In this document: in pieces, positions 18,219 through 26,408 of the stretch
Layout of the letters: every line of letters begins with the position of its first letter
Position numbering within the stretch: the first letter of the stretch is position 1
Assembly: GCA_029780695.1 (NCBI GenBank)
Contig: JAKOYD010000124.1
Location: forward strand, 1 to 40,313
Length of the DNA stretch: 40,313 nt
From: Pseudomonadota bacterium
GTDB lineage: Bacteria; Pseudomonadota; Gammaproteobacteria; Burkholderiales; Burkholderiaceae_C
Direction: 5' to 3'
Translations under genes and position numbers: made by a program
Notes under the pieces: generated by a model
Databases searched by the model: none
The model's input: the letters and a program-made list of their open reading frames with translations, nothing else
Told to the model about the DNA's origin: nothing

Positions 18219-21200
18219 ATGGACCTGCCCAAGCTCATCCCCGGCAAACGCCACGCCCTGCCCGCCCCGCCCGCCTCCAGCGACGCGCTGCTGCTTGCCC
18301 AGCTGGCACAGCGCGAAGCGGGCCAGGGACGGCTCACGGCCATCGTCACCGCCGACGCGGGCGACGCGCGGCGGCTGATGGACGAAATCGCCTTCTTCGG
18401 CCCCAGCCTGCGCAGCGTCATGTTCCCCGACTGGGAAACGCTGCCCTACGACACCTTCAGCCCGCACCAGGACCTGATCAGCGAGCGGCTGGCCACGCTG
18501 TGGGCCATTCGCCAGCGGCAAGCCGACGTGGTGCTGATTCCCGCCACCACGGCCTTGTACCGCCTGGCGCCGCCCAGCTTCATGGCCGGCTACACCTTCC
18601 ATTTCAAGCAAGGCCAGCCGCTGGACGAGGCCGCGCTGAAGTCGCAGCTGACGCTGGCCGGCTACACGCACGTGACGCAGGTGGCGAGCCCCGGCGAATA
18701 CGCGGTGCGTGGCGGGCTGATCGATCTGTTTCCCATGGGCAGCGCGATGCCGTTCCGCGTCGACCTGTTCGACGACGAGATCGACTCGATCCGCGCCTTC
18801 GACCCCGACACGCAGCGCAGCCTGTACCCCGTGCCCGAAGTGCGCCTGCTGCCGGGCCGCGAATTCCCCATGGACGACGCGGCACGCGCCAAATTCCGCA
18901 GCCGCTGGCGCGAGCTGCTGGAAGGCGACCCGACCAAGAGCCGCATCTACAAGGACATGGGCAACGGCGTCGCCACCGCGGGCATCGAGTACTACCTGCC
19001 GCTGTTCTTCGACGACACGGCCACCGTGTTCGACTACCTGGGCGACAGCGCCACGCTGGTGATGCACGGCGACCTGGAAGCCGCCTTCCAGCAATTCGCG
19101 CAGGACACGCGCGAGCGCTATCGCCTGGCGCAGGGCGACCCCGAGCGGCCGGTGCTGCCGCCCGAGGCATTGTTTCTGGATGCGGAAGCTTTCTACGTCA
19201 AGGCCAAGCCGCATGCGCAACTGGCAGTGCGCGGTGTTGCCCCTCCCCCCGCTGGGGGGAGGTTGGGAGGGGGGCCAGCCGCGGTCGAGGACAACACCGG
19301 CGCGACCCCCACCCCAACCCTCCGCCAGCGGGGCGGGGCGCAAGACACCAGCCCCTTTGCCGAATTCGACCACCTGCCCGACCTGACCGTCGTGCGCGGC
19401 GCCGACGACCCACTGGCGCGCCTGCAGGCGCATTTGCGCGCCAGCCACCACCGCGCGCTGGTGCTGGCCGAAAGCGCGGGCCGGCGCGAGAGCCTGCTGG
19501 ACTTCCTGCGCGCGTCCGGGCTCCATCCGCCCGCCTTCGATTCGCTGGCCGAATTCCAGGCCAGCGACGAGCCCACGGGCATCGCCACGGCTGCGTTGGC
19601 GCGCGGGTTTGCCTGGGTTGAGGGCGGCATCGACTTCGTGACCGAGACCGAGCTGTTCGCGCAGGGCAGCACCACGCGCCGGCGCCGCAAGCAGGAACAG
19701 GTCAGCGACGTCGAAGCGCTGATCAAAGACCTGAGCGAGCTGAACCTGGGCGACCCGGTGGTGCACGCGCAGCACGGCATCGGGCGCTATCGCGGCCTGG
19801 TGAACATGGACATGGGCGCGAAGAACGCCGACGGATCGCCTGCGCTGCAGGAGTTTTTGCACCTCGAATACGCCGCCGACGCCGTGCTGTACGTGCCGGT
19901 GTCGCAGCTGCACCTGATCGGCCGCTACACCGGCGTCAGCGCGGATGAAGCGCCGCTGCACAAGCTGGGCAGCGGCCAGTGGGACAAGGCCAAGCGCAAG
20001 GCCGCCGAGCAGGTGCGCGACGCGGCCGCCGAGCTGCTCAACATCTACGCCCGCCGCGCGGCACGCGAAGGCCATGCCTTCCGCTACAGCCCGCACGATT
20101 ACGAAACCTTTGCGGCCGACTTCGGCTTTGAAGAAACCGCCGACCAGAAAGCCGCCATCCACGCCGTGGTGCAGGACATGATCAGCCCGCAGCCCATGGA
20201 CCGGCTGGTGTGCGGTGACGTGGGCTTTGGCAAGACGGAAGTCGCGCTGCGCGCCGCGTTTGTCGCCGTCACGGGCGGCAAGCAGGTCGCCTTCCTCGCA
20301 CCCACCACGCTGCTGGCCGAGCAGCACTATCAGTTGCTGGCCGACCGCTTTGCCAAATGGCCCATCAAGGTGGCGGGCATGAGCCGCTTCAACTCGGCCA
20401 AGGAAGTGAACGCCACGCTCAAGGGCATTGCCGACGGCAGCGTCGACATCGTGGTGGGCACGCACAAGCTGCTGAGCGACAAGACGCAGTTCAAGAACCT
20501 GGGCCTGCTCATCATCGACGAGGAACACCGCTTTGGCGTGCGCCACAAGGAGGCGATGAAGCAGTTCCGCGCCGAGGTGGATGTGCTGACGCTGACGGCC
20601 ACCCCAATCCCGCGCACCATGGGCATGGCGCTGGAGGGCTTGCGCGACCTGAGCGTCATCGCCACCGCGCCGCAGCGGCGCCTGGCCATCAAGACCTTTG
20701 TGCGCAACGAAGGCACGGGCGTGATCCGCGAAGCCGTGCTGCGCGAATTGAAGCGCGGCGGGCAGGTCTACTTCCTGCACAACGAGGTGGAGACGATCGA
20801 GAACCGCCGCCAGGCGCTGGAAAAGATCCTGCCCGAGGCGCGCATCGCCATCGCCCACGGCCAGATGCCCGAGCGTGAGCTGGAGCGCGTGATGCGCGAC
20901 TTTGTGGCGCAGCGCTACAACCTGCTGCTGTGCTCGACCATCATCGAGACCGGCATCGACGTGCCCACCGCCAACACCATCGTCATGAGCCGCGCCGACA
21001 AGTTCGGCCTGGCGCAGTTGCACCAGTTGCGCGGGCGCGTGGGGCGCAGCCACCACCAGGCCTATGCTTACCTGTTGGTGCCCGAAATCGAAGGTCTGAC
21101 CAAGCAGGCGGCGCAGCGGCTGGACGCCATTCAGCAGATGGAAGAGCTGGGCAGCGGCTTTTACCTGGCCATGCACGACCTGGAAATCCGCGGCGCCGGC

Positions 21201-21776
21201 GAGGTGCTGGGCGAGAACCAGAGCGGCAACATGATGGAGATCGGCTTTCAGCTCTACAACGAGATGCTGGCCGAGGCCGTGCGCAGCCTGAAGGCCGGCA
21301 AGGAGCCCGACCTGCTCTCGCCGATGCAGGCCACGACGGAAATCAACCTGCATGCGCCCGCGCTGCTGCCCAACGACTATTGCGGCGACGTGCACCTACG
21401 CCTGTCGTTCTACAAGAAGCTGGCCACCGCCAGGACCAGCGAGCAGATCGACACGCTGCTGGAAGAAATCGTCGACCGCTTTGGCAAGCTGCCGCCCCCC
21501 GCACAGACGCTGATCGACGTGCACCGGCTGCGCGTGCTGTCGCAGCCCTATGGTGTGCAAAAGGTGGACGCGGCGCCGGGCGTGATTCACATTGCCTTCA
21601 AGCCCAACCCGCCGATCAGCCCGATGGCCATCATCCAGATGATCCAGAAGAACAAGCACATCAAACTGGCCGGCAACGACAAGCTGCGCATCGAAAAAGC
21701 CCTCCCCGAGCCGAAAGACCGCGCGCAAATGGTGCGCGATGTGCTGAGAACGCTGGGCGCCACCGCGCCCGCCTGA
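18219..21776 (+). CDS. mfd: Transcription-repair coupling factor Mfd
   Basis: Mfd removes RNA polymerase stalled at DNA damage and recruits UvrA. The 1185-residue protein has an N-terminal UvrB-like module (DWETLPYDTFSPHQDLISERL). An RNA-polymerase-interacting domain follows (GDPVVHAQHGIGRYRG). The translocase motor has Walker A CGDVGFGKTEVALRA near residue 665, Walker B LIIDEEHRFGV near 766, TATPIPRTM, and the motif V-VI part STIIETGIDVPTANTI ... QLRGRVGRS. The C-terminal TRCF domain is present. An in-frame insertion of about 100 bases, made of two inverted GC-rich arms, lengthens a loop near residues 340-375. The protein otherwise looks intact. Confidence 0.97.
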   Translation: MDLPKLIPGKRHALPAPPASSDALLLAQLAQREAGQGRLTAIVTADAGDARRLMDEIAFFGPSLRSVMFPDWETLPYDTFSPHQDLISERLATLWAIRQRQADVVLIPATTALYRLAPPSFMAGYTFHFKQGQPLDEAALKSQLTLAGYTHVTQVASPGEYAVRGGLIDLFPMGSAMPFRVDLFDDEIDSIRAFDPDTQRSLYPVPEVRLLPGREFPMDDAARAKFRSRWRELLEGDPTKSRIYKDMGNGVATAGIEYYLPLFFDDTATVFDYLGDSATLVMHGDLEAAFQQFAQDTRERYRLAQGDPERPVLPPEALFLDAEAFYVKAKPHAQLAVRGVAPPPAGGRLGGGPAAVEDNTGATPTPTLRQRGGAQDTSPFAEFDHLPDLTVVRGADDPLARLQAHLRASHHRALVLAESAGRRESLLDFLRASGLHPPAFDSLAEFQASDEPTGIATAALARGFAWVEGGIDFVTETELFAQGSTTRRRRKQEQVSDVEALIKDLSELNLGDPVVHAQHGIGRYRGLVNMDMGAKNADGSPALQEFLHLEYAADAVLYVPVSQLHLIGRYTGVSADEAPLHKLGSGQWDKAKRKAAEQVRDAAAELLNIYARRAAREGHAFRYSPHDYETFAADFGFEETADQKAAIHAVVQDMISPQPMDRLVCGDVGFGKTEVALRAAFVAVTGGKQVAFLAPTTLLAEQHYQLLADRFAKWPIKVAGMSRFNSAKEVNATLKGIADGSVDIVVGTHKLLSDKTQFKNLGLLIIDEEHRFGVRHKEAMKQFRAEVDVLTLTATPIPRTMGMALEGLRDLSVIATAPQRRLAIKTFVRNEGTGVIREAVLRELKRGGQVYFLHNEVETIENRRQALEKILPEARIAIAHGQMPERELERVMRDFVAQRYNLLLCSTIIETGIDVPTANTIVMSRADKFGLAQLHQLRGRVGRSHHQAYAYLLVPEIEGLTKQAAQRLDAIQQMEELGSGFYLAMHDLEIRGAGEVLGENQSGNMMEIGFQLYNEMLAEAVRSLKAGKEPDLLSPMQATTEINLHAPALLPNDYCGDVHLRLSFYKKLATARTSEQIDTLLEEIVDRFGKLPPPAQTLIDVHRLRVLSQPYGVQKVDAAPGVIHIAFKPNPPISPMAIIQMIQKNKHIKLAGNDKLRIEKALPEPKDRAQMVRDVLRTLGATAPA
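19239..19339. repeat. Inverted GC-rich repeat pair inserted in frame in mfd
   Basis: The left arm 19239-19276 (GCCCCTCCCCCCGCTGGGGG, continuing) and the right arm 19304-19339 (ending GCCAGCGGGGCGGGGC) are approximate reverse complements. They flank about 27 bases. The arms belong by appearance to the 'ccctccccc..ggggg' class of dispersed elements. They are read through as the low-complexity peptide VAPPPAGGRLGGGPA ... PTPTLRQRGGA. Confidence 0.75.
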
Positions 21777-21948
21777 CAGCACGCCTTGCGTGTGTCCTAC
21801 ACGCACCGTCGCCGCGCCACTACCCGCGCGGCGGCGCAGCGCTCTTAAATTTCACTTCAAGCCAGCCGGGGCTGTCGGCCGCAGAACCTGCAACCCCGTT
21901 GGCTTGCCAAACCTTCCATACAACCCATACCCGAAAGGGAGAGACTCC

Positions 21949-22284
21949 ATGAAAAAGCTTGCCACTACCGTCATGCTGACCGGCCTGGTGCTGTCTGGCG
22001 CCGCCTTCGCCCAGAACGACCCCCGCCAAGCCGCCGTGAACAGCGACGCCGCAAAGCCCAATTCGCCGCTGAAAGAGCGCGGTCAGCCCGACGCCGGCAC
22101 CTTCAACCCCACGGGCCCGGCCGCCGTGCCGCGCGTGGTGGCTCCGGCGCCTGTGGCACCGCGTCCGGCGCCCGCGCCGGTGGTGGTGCCCGCGCCCGCG
22201 CCCGCTCCAGTGGCAGCGCCCGCACCGGCCCCCATGCCCGCGCCCGCCCCGGCACCGCGCGCGCCTCGCGCAGACCGCGGCTGA
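21949..22284 (+). CDS. Small exported Pro/Ala-rich protein
   Basis: The 111-residue protein starts MKKLATTVMLTGLVLSGAAFA, a clear signal peptide, with a strong Shine-Dalgarno (AAAGGGAGAG) upstream. The mature N-terminus (QNDPRQAAVNSDAAKPNSPL) is followed from about residue 60 by a long Pro/Ala/Val repeat (APAP and PAPAPVVVPAPAP units). Such segments form stiff extended rods, as in TonB linkers. I recognise no functional domain. It is followed 25 bases later by a strong terminator, so it is probably a single-gene unit. Frames open upstream to 21790 but the signal peptide fixes the start. Confidence 0.75.
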   Translation: MKKLATTVMLTGLVLSGAAFAQNDPRQAAVNSDAAKPNSPLKERGQPDAGTFNPTGPAAVPRVVAPAPVAPRPAPAPVVVPAPAPAPVAAPAPAPMPAPAPAPRAPRADRG

Positions 22285-22309
22285 TCAAGCTGCGTCATGC
22301 CGCGCGCAA

Positions 22310-22334
22310 AGCCTCGGTTCGCCGAGGCTTTTTT
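22310..22334 (+). terminator. Rho-independent terminator after the Pro/Ala-rich gene
   Basis: AGCCTCGG (22310-22317) pairs with CCGAGGCT (22322-22329) around the stable TTCG loop, followed by TTTTT. It is a textbook terminator. It argues against any start of the next gene upstream of it. Confidence 0.92.
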
Positions 22335-22431
22335 GTCACGGCCGCCGACGCGCCATGACCGCTGGCGGGCGCGGCGGCTCGTTCGGTCGTATAAACCGGT
22401 ATTTACCTTCCTTGTCTGCTGCAACTTGGCC

Positions 22432-23142
22432 ATGTCGCTGTTTGCCGTTTTCCCCCTGACTTCGCGTGCACTGCGAGGCGCGCTGGGCGTGCTTGCGCTG
22501 TCCGGGGCGCTGCACGCCAGTGCCGTCCACGCCGCCGACGCGGCGGCCAGCGCCGACACCGCTTCACCCATGTCCTGGGTGGCCGAGCGCTTCGCGCAAG
22601 ACGTGGTGCGCACGGCCGACGCGGGCGGGCGCACCTTCGGCATCATCGACAAGCCGCAGGCCACCTTGTGGGTGTTCGACGCACAGGGCCGTTTGCTGGC
22701 CAGCACCCCCGTGCTGGTGGGCGAGGCCACCGGCGACGTCGCGCCGCCCGACATTGGCTCGCGCCCGCTGTCGCGCGTGAAAAAGCACGAAAAAATCACC
22801 ACCGCCGGCCGCTTCATCACCGAGGCTGGCAACAACCACAAGTCCGAAGACATCGTCTGGCTCGACTACGACGCGGCGCTGTCGATGCACCGCGTGCGCA
22901 ACGTGCCGGGCGAAGGCCGCGCCCGACGTCTGCAAACCCCCAGCGTGGCCGACAACCGCATTTCGTTTGGTTGCGTCAACATTCCCGCCGGTTTTTATGA
23001 TCGCTACATCGACCCGCTGTTCAGCCGCACCAGCGGCGTGGTCTACGTGCTGCCCGAAACGCGGCCCTTGGCCAGCGTATTCCCCTTTGCCACCGAAGGG
23101 GCCGCGGCATTGGCCAGCATGACGGCACGCGCGGCGCATTGA
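22432..23142 (+). CDS. L,D-transpeptidase-like (YkuD family) exported protein
   Basis: The 236-residue protein has a signal peptide (ALRGALGVLALSGALHASAVHA). A YkuD-like core follows, with AQGRLLASTPVLVGEATGD, a His-containing strand and the catalytic-type motif RISFGCVNIPAGFYDRY. This matches the S-x-G-C-x-N pattern around the nucleophile cysteine. L,D-transpeptidases cross-link peptidoglycan or attach proteins to it. The family match is by motif only; the spacing of the upstream histidine is not certain. The frame opens at 22297, but the terminator at 22310-22334 makes the ATG at 22432 the better start, though its Shine-Dalgarno is weak. Confidence 0.72.
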   Translation: MSLFAVFPLTSRALRGALGVLALSGALHASAVHAADAAASADTASPMSWVAERFAQDVVRTADAGGRTFGIIDKPQATLWVFDAQGRLLASTPVLVGEATGDVAPPDIGSRPLSRVKKHEKITTAGRFITEAGNNHKSEDIVWLDYDAALSMHRVRNVPGEGRARRLQTPSVADNRISFGCVNIPAGFYDRYIDPLFSRTSGVVYVLPETRPLASVFPFATEGAAALASMTARAAH

Positions 23143-23206
23143 CCGCGCAATGCGGCCGTGGGCGCTGCCACGGCGCGCCGTGGATAATGCGGCTTCTTGA
23201 TCTTTT

Positions 23207-23260
23207 GCGCTGCTGGCGCTTGTCTATCAAGCGCCATTAGCTATCAAATTAGAAGCAAAT
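23207..23260 (-). repeat. Comamonad-type two-part dispersed repeat, copy 3, touching the serB start
   Basis: In reverse orientation relative to copy 2, it reads GCGCTGCTGGCGCTTGTC, then TATCAAGCGCCATTAGC, then TATCAAATTAGAAGCAAAT. It ends within the ATG of serB (A at 23259). The related copy at 26184-26240 has AAGGAGCAA in the same place, which looks like a Shine-Dalgarno sequence. Confidence 0.75.
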
Positions 23261-24002
23261 GGACACCGCACTTCCTTCCGACCGCGCGCGCGAAATCAGC
23301 CCCGGCCTCATCGTGCGCGGCGTCACGCCGCCGCTGCGCCTGCGCGACTTCAAGCTGATTGCGTTTGACATGGATTCGACGCTGATCAACATCGAGTGCG
23401 TGGACGAAATCGCCGACGCCGCCGGCCGCAAGGCCGAAGTGGCCGCCATCACCGAAGCCGCCATGCGGGGCGAAATCACCGACTACAAGGAAAGCCTGCG
23501 CCAGCGCGTGGCCATGCTCAAGGGCGTGCGCGAAGAGCAACTGGCACAGGTTTACCGCGCGCGACTGCGCCTGAACCTGGGCGCGCCCGAGCTGGTGCTG
23601 GCCTGCAAGGCGGCGGGTCTGAAGGTGCTGCTGGTCTCGGGCGGCTTCACCTACTTCGCCGATCGCCTGCGCGATCGCCTGGCGCTGGATTTTGCGCGCA
23701 GCAACAAGCTGGAAATCGAAGACGGCCAGCTCACCGGCCGCATCCTGCCGCAAAGCTGGGGCGACATCTGCGACGGCGACATGAAGCGCCAGACACTGCT
23801 GCGCGTGTGCAGCCTGCTGGGTTGCGAGCCGACTCAGGCCATCGCCATGGGCGACGGCGCCAACGACCTGCCCATGATGGCCGCCGCCGGCCTGTCGGTG
23901 GCCTACCGCGCCAAGCCCAAGGTGCGCGCCCAGGCCAAGGTAGCCATCGACATGGGCGGGCTGGACCGCTTGCTGGAAGTGTTCGACCACACGGGGTCGT
24001 AG
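23259..24002 (+). CDS. serB: Phosphoserine phosphatase
   Basis: SerB releases serine from phosphoserine, the last step of serine synthesis. The 247-residue HAD hydrolase has motif I DMDSTLINIECVDEIAD (nucleophile and general acid aspartates), motif II LLVSGGFTYFADRL, the motif III lysine region (RAKPKVRAQAK) and motif IV MGDGANDLPMMAAAG. It lacks the extra N-terminal domain of E. coli SerB, which is common in this bacterial group. The start codon directly abuts a dispersed repeat, and only a weak AGAAG at very short spacing lies before it. Confidence 0.96.
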   Translation: MDTALPSDRAREISPGLIVRGVTPPLRLRDFKLIAFDMDSTLINIECVDEIADAAGRKAEVAAITEAAMRGEITDYKESLRQRVAMLKGVREEQLAQVYRARLRLNLGAPELVLACKAAGLKVLLVSGGFTYFADRLRDRLALDFARSNKLEIEDGQLTGRILPQSWGDICDGDMKRQTLLRVCSLLGCEPTQAIAMGDGANDLPMMAAAGLSVAYRAKPKVRAQAKVAIDMGGLDRLLEVFDHTGS

Positions 24003-24201
24003 GCTCGGATGGGCGCTGGATCGTCGGCAAGGCGGCGCGCAGCGCAACCCGGTTCACGCACCGGCGATACGCCCCGATGCGCCACTCATTCGCCGCCCCA
24101 TCGTCGGCGCGATGTATTTCTTCAGCGCCGACCTGGCCGGGCGCCAGCGGGGCGGCCATGCCCCGACACGCCGTCCCGCCTGATCGCGCCGCGCAATGAC
24201 C
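24003..24201. other. Convergent spacer between serB and trpB2
   Basis: The 199-base gap separates converging serB and trpB2. I see no gene, clear terminator or repeat in it. Short frames here look like non-coding GC-rich sequence. Confidence 0.5.
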
Positions 24202-25566
24202 TTACGCCGGCACGCTGGGCAGCCCCGACAGCGCCTGGGCCAGTTCCTTCTCGTCGTAGCTCTGGTCGGTCAGCTCGCCCGCAAAGTACTTCTGGTAGCT
24301 GCCCATGTCGAAGTGGCCGTGGCCGCTCAGGTTGAACAGGATGGTCTCGGCCTTGCCTTCGCGCTTGCAACGCAGGGCTTCTTCGATGGCGCCGCGCACG
24401 GCGTGGTTGGCTTCGGGCGCGGGCACGATGCCCTCGGCGCGGGCGAAAGTAACGCCGGCTTCAAAACATTGGTTCTGCGTGTAGGCGGTGGCTTCGAGCA
24501 GACCCAACTCCTTGCAGTGACTGACCAGCGGCGCCATGCCGTGGTAGCGCAAGCCACCCGCGTGAAAGCCCGGCGGCGTGAACGTGCTGCCCAGCGTGTG
24601 CATCTTGGTCAGCGGCGTCATGTGGCCGGTATCGCCGAAGTCATAGGCGTACTTGCCACGCGTGAGGCTGGGGCAGGCGGCCGGCTCCACGGCCACGATG
24701 CGCGGCTTCTTGCCGCCACGCAGGCCGTGGCCGATGAAGGGGAACGCAATGCCGCCGAAGTTGCTGCCGCCGCCGGTGCAGCCCACCACCACGTCGGGCC
24801 AGGCGTCGGCCATCTGCATTTGCTCCATGGCTTCCAGGCCGATGATGGTCTGGTGCAACAGCACGTGGTTGAGCACGCTGCCCAGCGCGTACTTGGTGTC
24901 ATCGCGCTGCGCGGCGATTTCGACCGCTTCGCTGATGGCGATGCCAAGGCTGCCGGGGTGGTCGGGCCGTTCGGCCAGCACACGGCGGCCGTATTCGGTT
25001 TCGTTAGAGGGTGAGGCCACGCAACGCGCGCCGTAGGTTTCCATCAGCGCGCGGCGGTACGGCTTCTGGTCGTAGCTGACGCGCACCTGGTAGATGGTCA
25101 CGTCCAGCCCGAACAGCTGACCAGCCAGCGCCAGCGAGCTACCCCACTGCCCCGCGCCGGTCTCGGTCACCAGGCGCTTGACGCCAGCCTGCGCGTTGTA
25201 CCAGGCTTGCGGAATGGCCGAGTTGGGCTTGTGGCTGCCGGCGGGGCTGACGCCTTCGTACTTGTAGTAGATCTTGGCCGGCGTGCCCAGCACCTGCTCC
25301 AGCCGATGCGCGCGAAACAGCGGCGCCGGTCGCCACAGGCGAAACACTTCGCGCACCGGTTCGGGGATTTCGATCTCGCGCTCGGTGCTGACCTCCTGCA
25401 TGATCAGCGACATCGGAAACAGCGGCGCCAGGTCGTCCGGCCCGATCGGCTGCAGCGTGCCCGGGTGCAACACCGCCGGCGCCGGCTTGGGCAGATCGGC
25501 CTGGATGTTGTACCAGAACTTGGGCATCTGGCTTTCTTGCAGCAGGTACTTGGTTTGGGTGCTCAT
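24202..25566 (-). CDS. trpB2: TrpB2-type tryptophan synthase beta-like protein
   Basis: This 454-residue PLP enzyme belongs to the TrpB2 branch, recognised by length and by an N-terminus different from canonical TrpB (PKFWYNIQADLPKPAPAVLH). The PLP lysine is in GSHKPNSAIPQ. TETGAGQWGSSLALAG, the phosphate-binding GCTGGGSNFGG and the C-terminal FNLSGHGHFDM are clear. TrpB2 proteins make tryptophan from indole and serine (or O-phosphoserine in some) without a tightly bound alpha subunit, and are thought to salvage indole. No trpA is adjacent. A strong Shine-Dalgarno (GGAGGAAA) lies upstream. Confidence 0.93.
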   Translation of the reverse strand: MSTQTKYLLQESQMPKFWYNIQADLPKPAPAVLHPGTLQPIGPDDLAPLFPMSLIMQEVSTEREIEIPEPVREVFRLWRPAPLFRAHRLEQVLGTPAKIYYKYEGVSPAGSHKPNSAIPQAWYNAQAGVKRLVTETGAGQWGSSLALAGQLFGLDVTIYQVRVSYDQKPYRRALMETYGARCVASPSNETEYGRRVLAERPDHPGSLGIAISEAVEIAAQRDDTKYALGSVLNHVLLHQTIIGLEAMEQMQMADAWPDVVVGCTGGGSNFGGIAFPFIGHGLRGGKKPRIVAVEPAACPSLTRGKYAYDFGDTGHMTPLTKMHTLGSTFTPPGFHAGGLRYHGMAPLVSHCKELGLLEATAYTQNQCFEAGVTFARAEGIVPAPEANHAVRGAIEEALRCKREGKAETILFNLSGHGHFDMGSYQKYFAGELTDQSYDEKELAQALSGLPSVPA

Positions 25567-25625
25567 GGGGCGTTTCCTCCGGCCGTTGGTCTAAAGTCAG
25601 GCAGTATGCCAGCGCAAAGAGCAAC

Positions 25626-26165
25626 ATGGTCATGAAGCCAACGCATCTACCCGCGCCGCGCCGTTGGCGCTCGCACCTGGGCACGCTGACCATGGTGCTG
25701 GCGGTGCTGGCGGGCACGCACCTGTGGCAGACGCGCCATGTGCCCAGCGGGCCAGCGCCCGACTTCGACGCGCCGGCCGTGGCTGCACAGGACGGCGCCG
25801 TGCTGAGCCTGGCGCAATGGCGCGCCGCGCACCCCGGCCGGCCGGTGGCGCTGCATTTCTGGGCCGACTGGTGCGCGATCTGCCGGCTGGAGCAAGGCAA
25901 CATCAGCGCCGTGGCCGCCGACTGGCCGGTGCTGACGGTGGCCATGCGCTCGGGCGACGTGGTCGCCGTGCGCCGCGTGCTGGCGCAGCGCGCGCTGGCC
26001 TGGCCCACGGTGACGGACCCGGACGGCGCGCTGGCCGCGCGCTACGGCCTGGGTGCCGTGCCGGCCTTCGTCGTCATCGACCCCGGCGGCCGCGTCCGCG
26101 CCAGCAGCATCGGCTACACCAGCGAAATCGGCATGAGGCTGCGGTTGTGGTGGGCTGGCCTGTAG
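25626..26165 (+). CDS. Thioredoxin-like membrane-anchored thiol oxidoreductase (TlpA/ScsD-like)
   Basis: The 179-residue protein has an N-terminal membrane anchor (residues 18-35, HLGTLTMVLAVLAGTHLW). A periplasmic thioredoxin fold follows. The active site is WADWCAICRLEQ with C83 and C86. The cis-proline is in GLGAVPAFVVIDPGG. The C-A-I-C pair and overall layout resemble ScsD-type protein disulfide oxidoreductases of TlpA-like families. Substrates are unknown. It is divergent from trpB2 with a short gap. The downstream spacer carries a dispersed repeat and an sbcB-like remnant. Confidence 0.85.
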   Translation: MVMKPTHLPAPRRWRSHLGTLTMVLAVLAGTHLWQTRHVPSGPAPDFDAPAVAAQDGAVLSLAQWRAAHPGRPVALHFWADWCAICRLEQGNISAVAADWPVLTVAMRSGDVVAVRRVLAQRALAWPTVTDPDGALAARYGLGAVPAFVVIDPGGRVRASSIGYTSEIGMRLRLWWAGL

Positions 26166-26183
26166 GTCAAGACATTTGCAAGT

Positions 26184-26240
26184 CAAATGGGCCGCCAGCG
26201 CTTTTCCATCAAGCGCAAAATGCTATAAACCAAGGAGCAA
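26184..26240 (-). repeat. Comamonad-type two-part dispersed repeat, copy 4
   Basis: It begins CAAATGGGCCGCCAGCGC, continues TTTTCCATCAAGCGC and ends AAAATGCTATAAACCAAGG then AGCAA. It is in the same orientation as the serB copy. It lies 18 bases after the stop of the thioredoxin-like gene. Confidence 0.72.
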
Positions 26241-26253
26241 TCCATCTCCTATA

Positions 26254-26291
26254 CCATGTGCTCGCCCGACTCGTACACGGCATAGAGCACG
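26254..26291 (-). pseudogene. Remnant resembling the 3' end of sbcB
   Basis: These 38 bases match 28145-28182, the end of intact sbcB, at 32 positions, same strand. Read on the minus strand in the same frame they give VLYAVYESGEHM, against VLEALYEWGEHM in SbcB, followed after one codon by a TAG stop. Beyond 26291 similarity fades. It lies on the opposite side of the IPTL-CTERM gene from sbcB. Confidence 0.6.
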
Positions 26292-26408
26292 TTCTGATTG
26301 ACGGCGACGACGACTGTCTTGTGATGCGCTCCGCAACACCGACAGACTCTTACCTCTCCCCAAGGCGACGGACAGGGGCGGCGAGAGCCCCCCGACGCAC
26401 CACCGCCC

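Noticed and set aside
18093..21395. A very long open frame (1100 codons) on the minus strand opposite mfd
   Set aside because: It is the antisense shadow of mfd in high-GC DNA, with His/Gln/Val-rich low-quality composition and no domain. Mfd itself has all its motifs.
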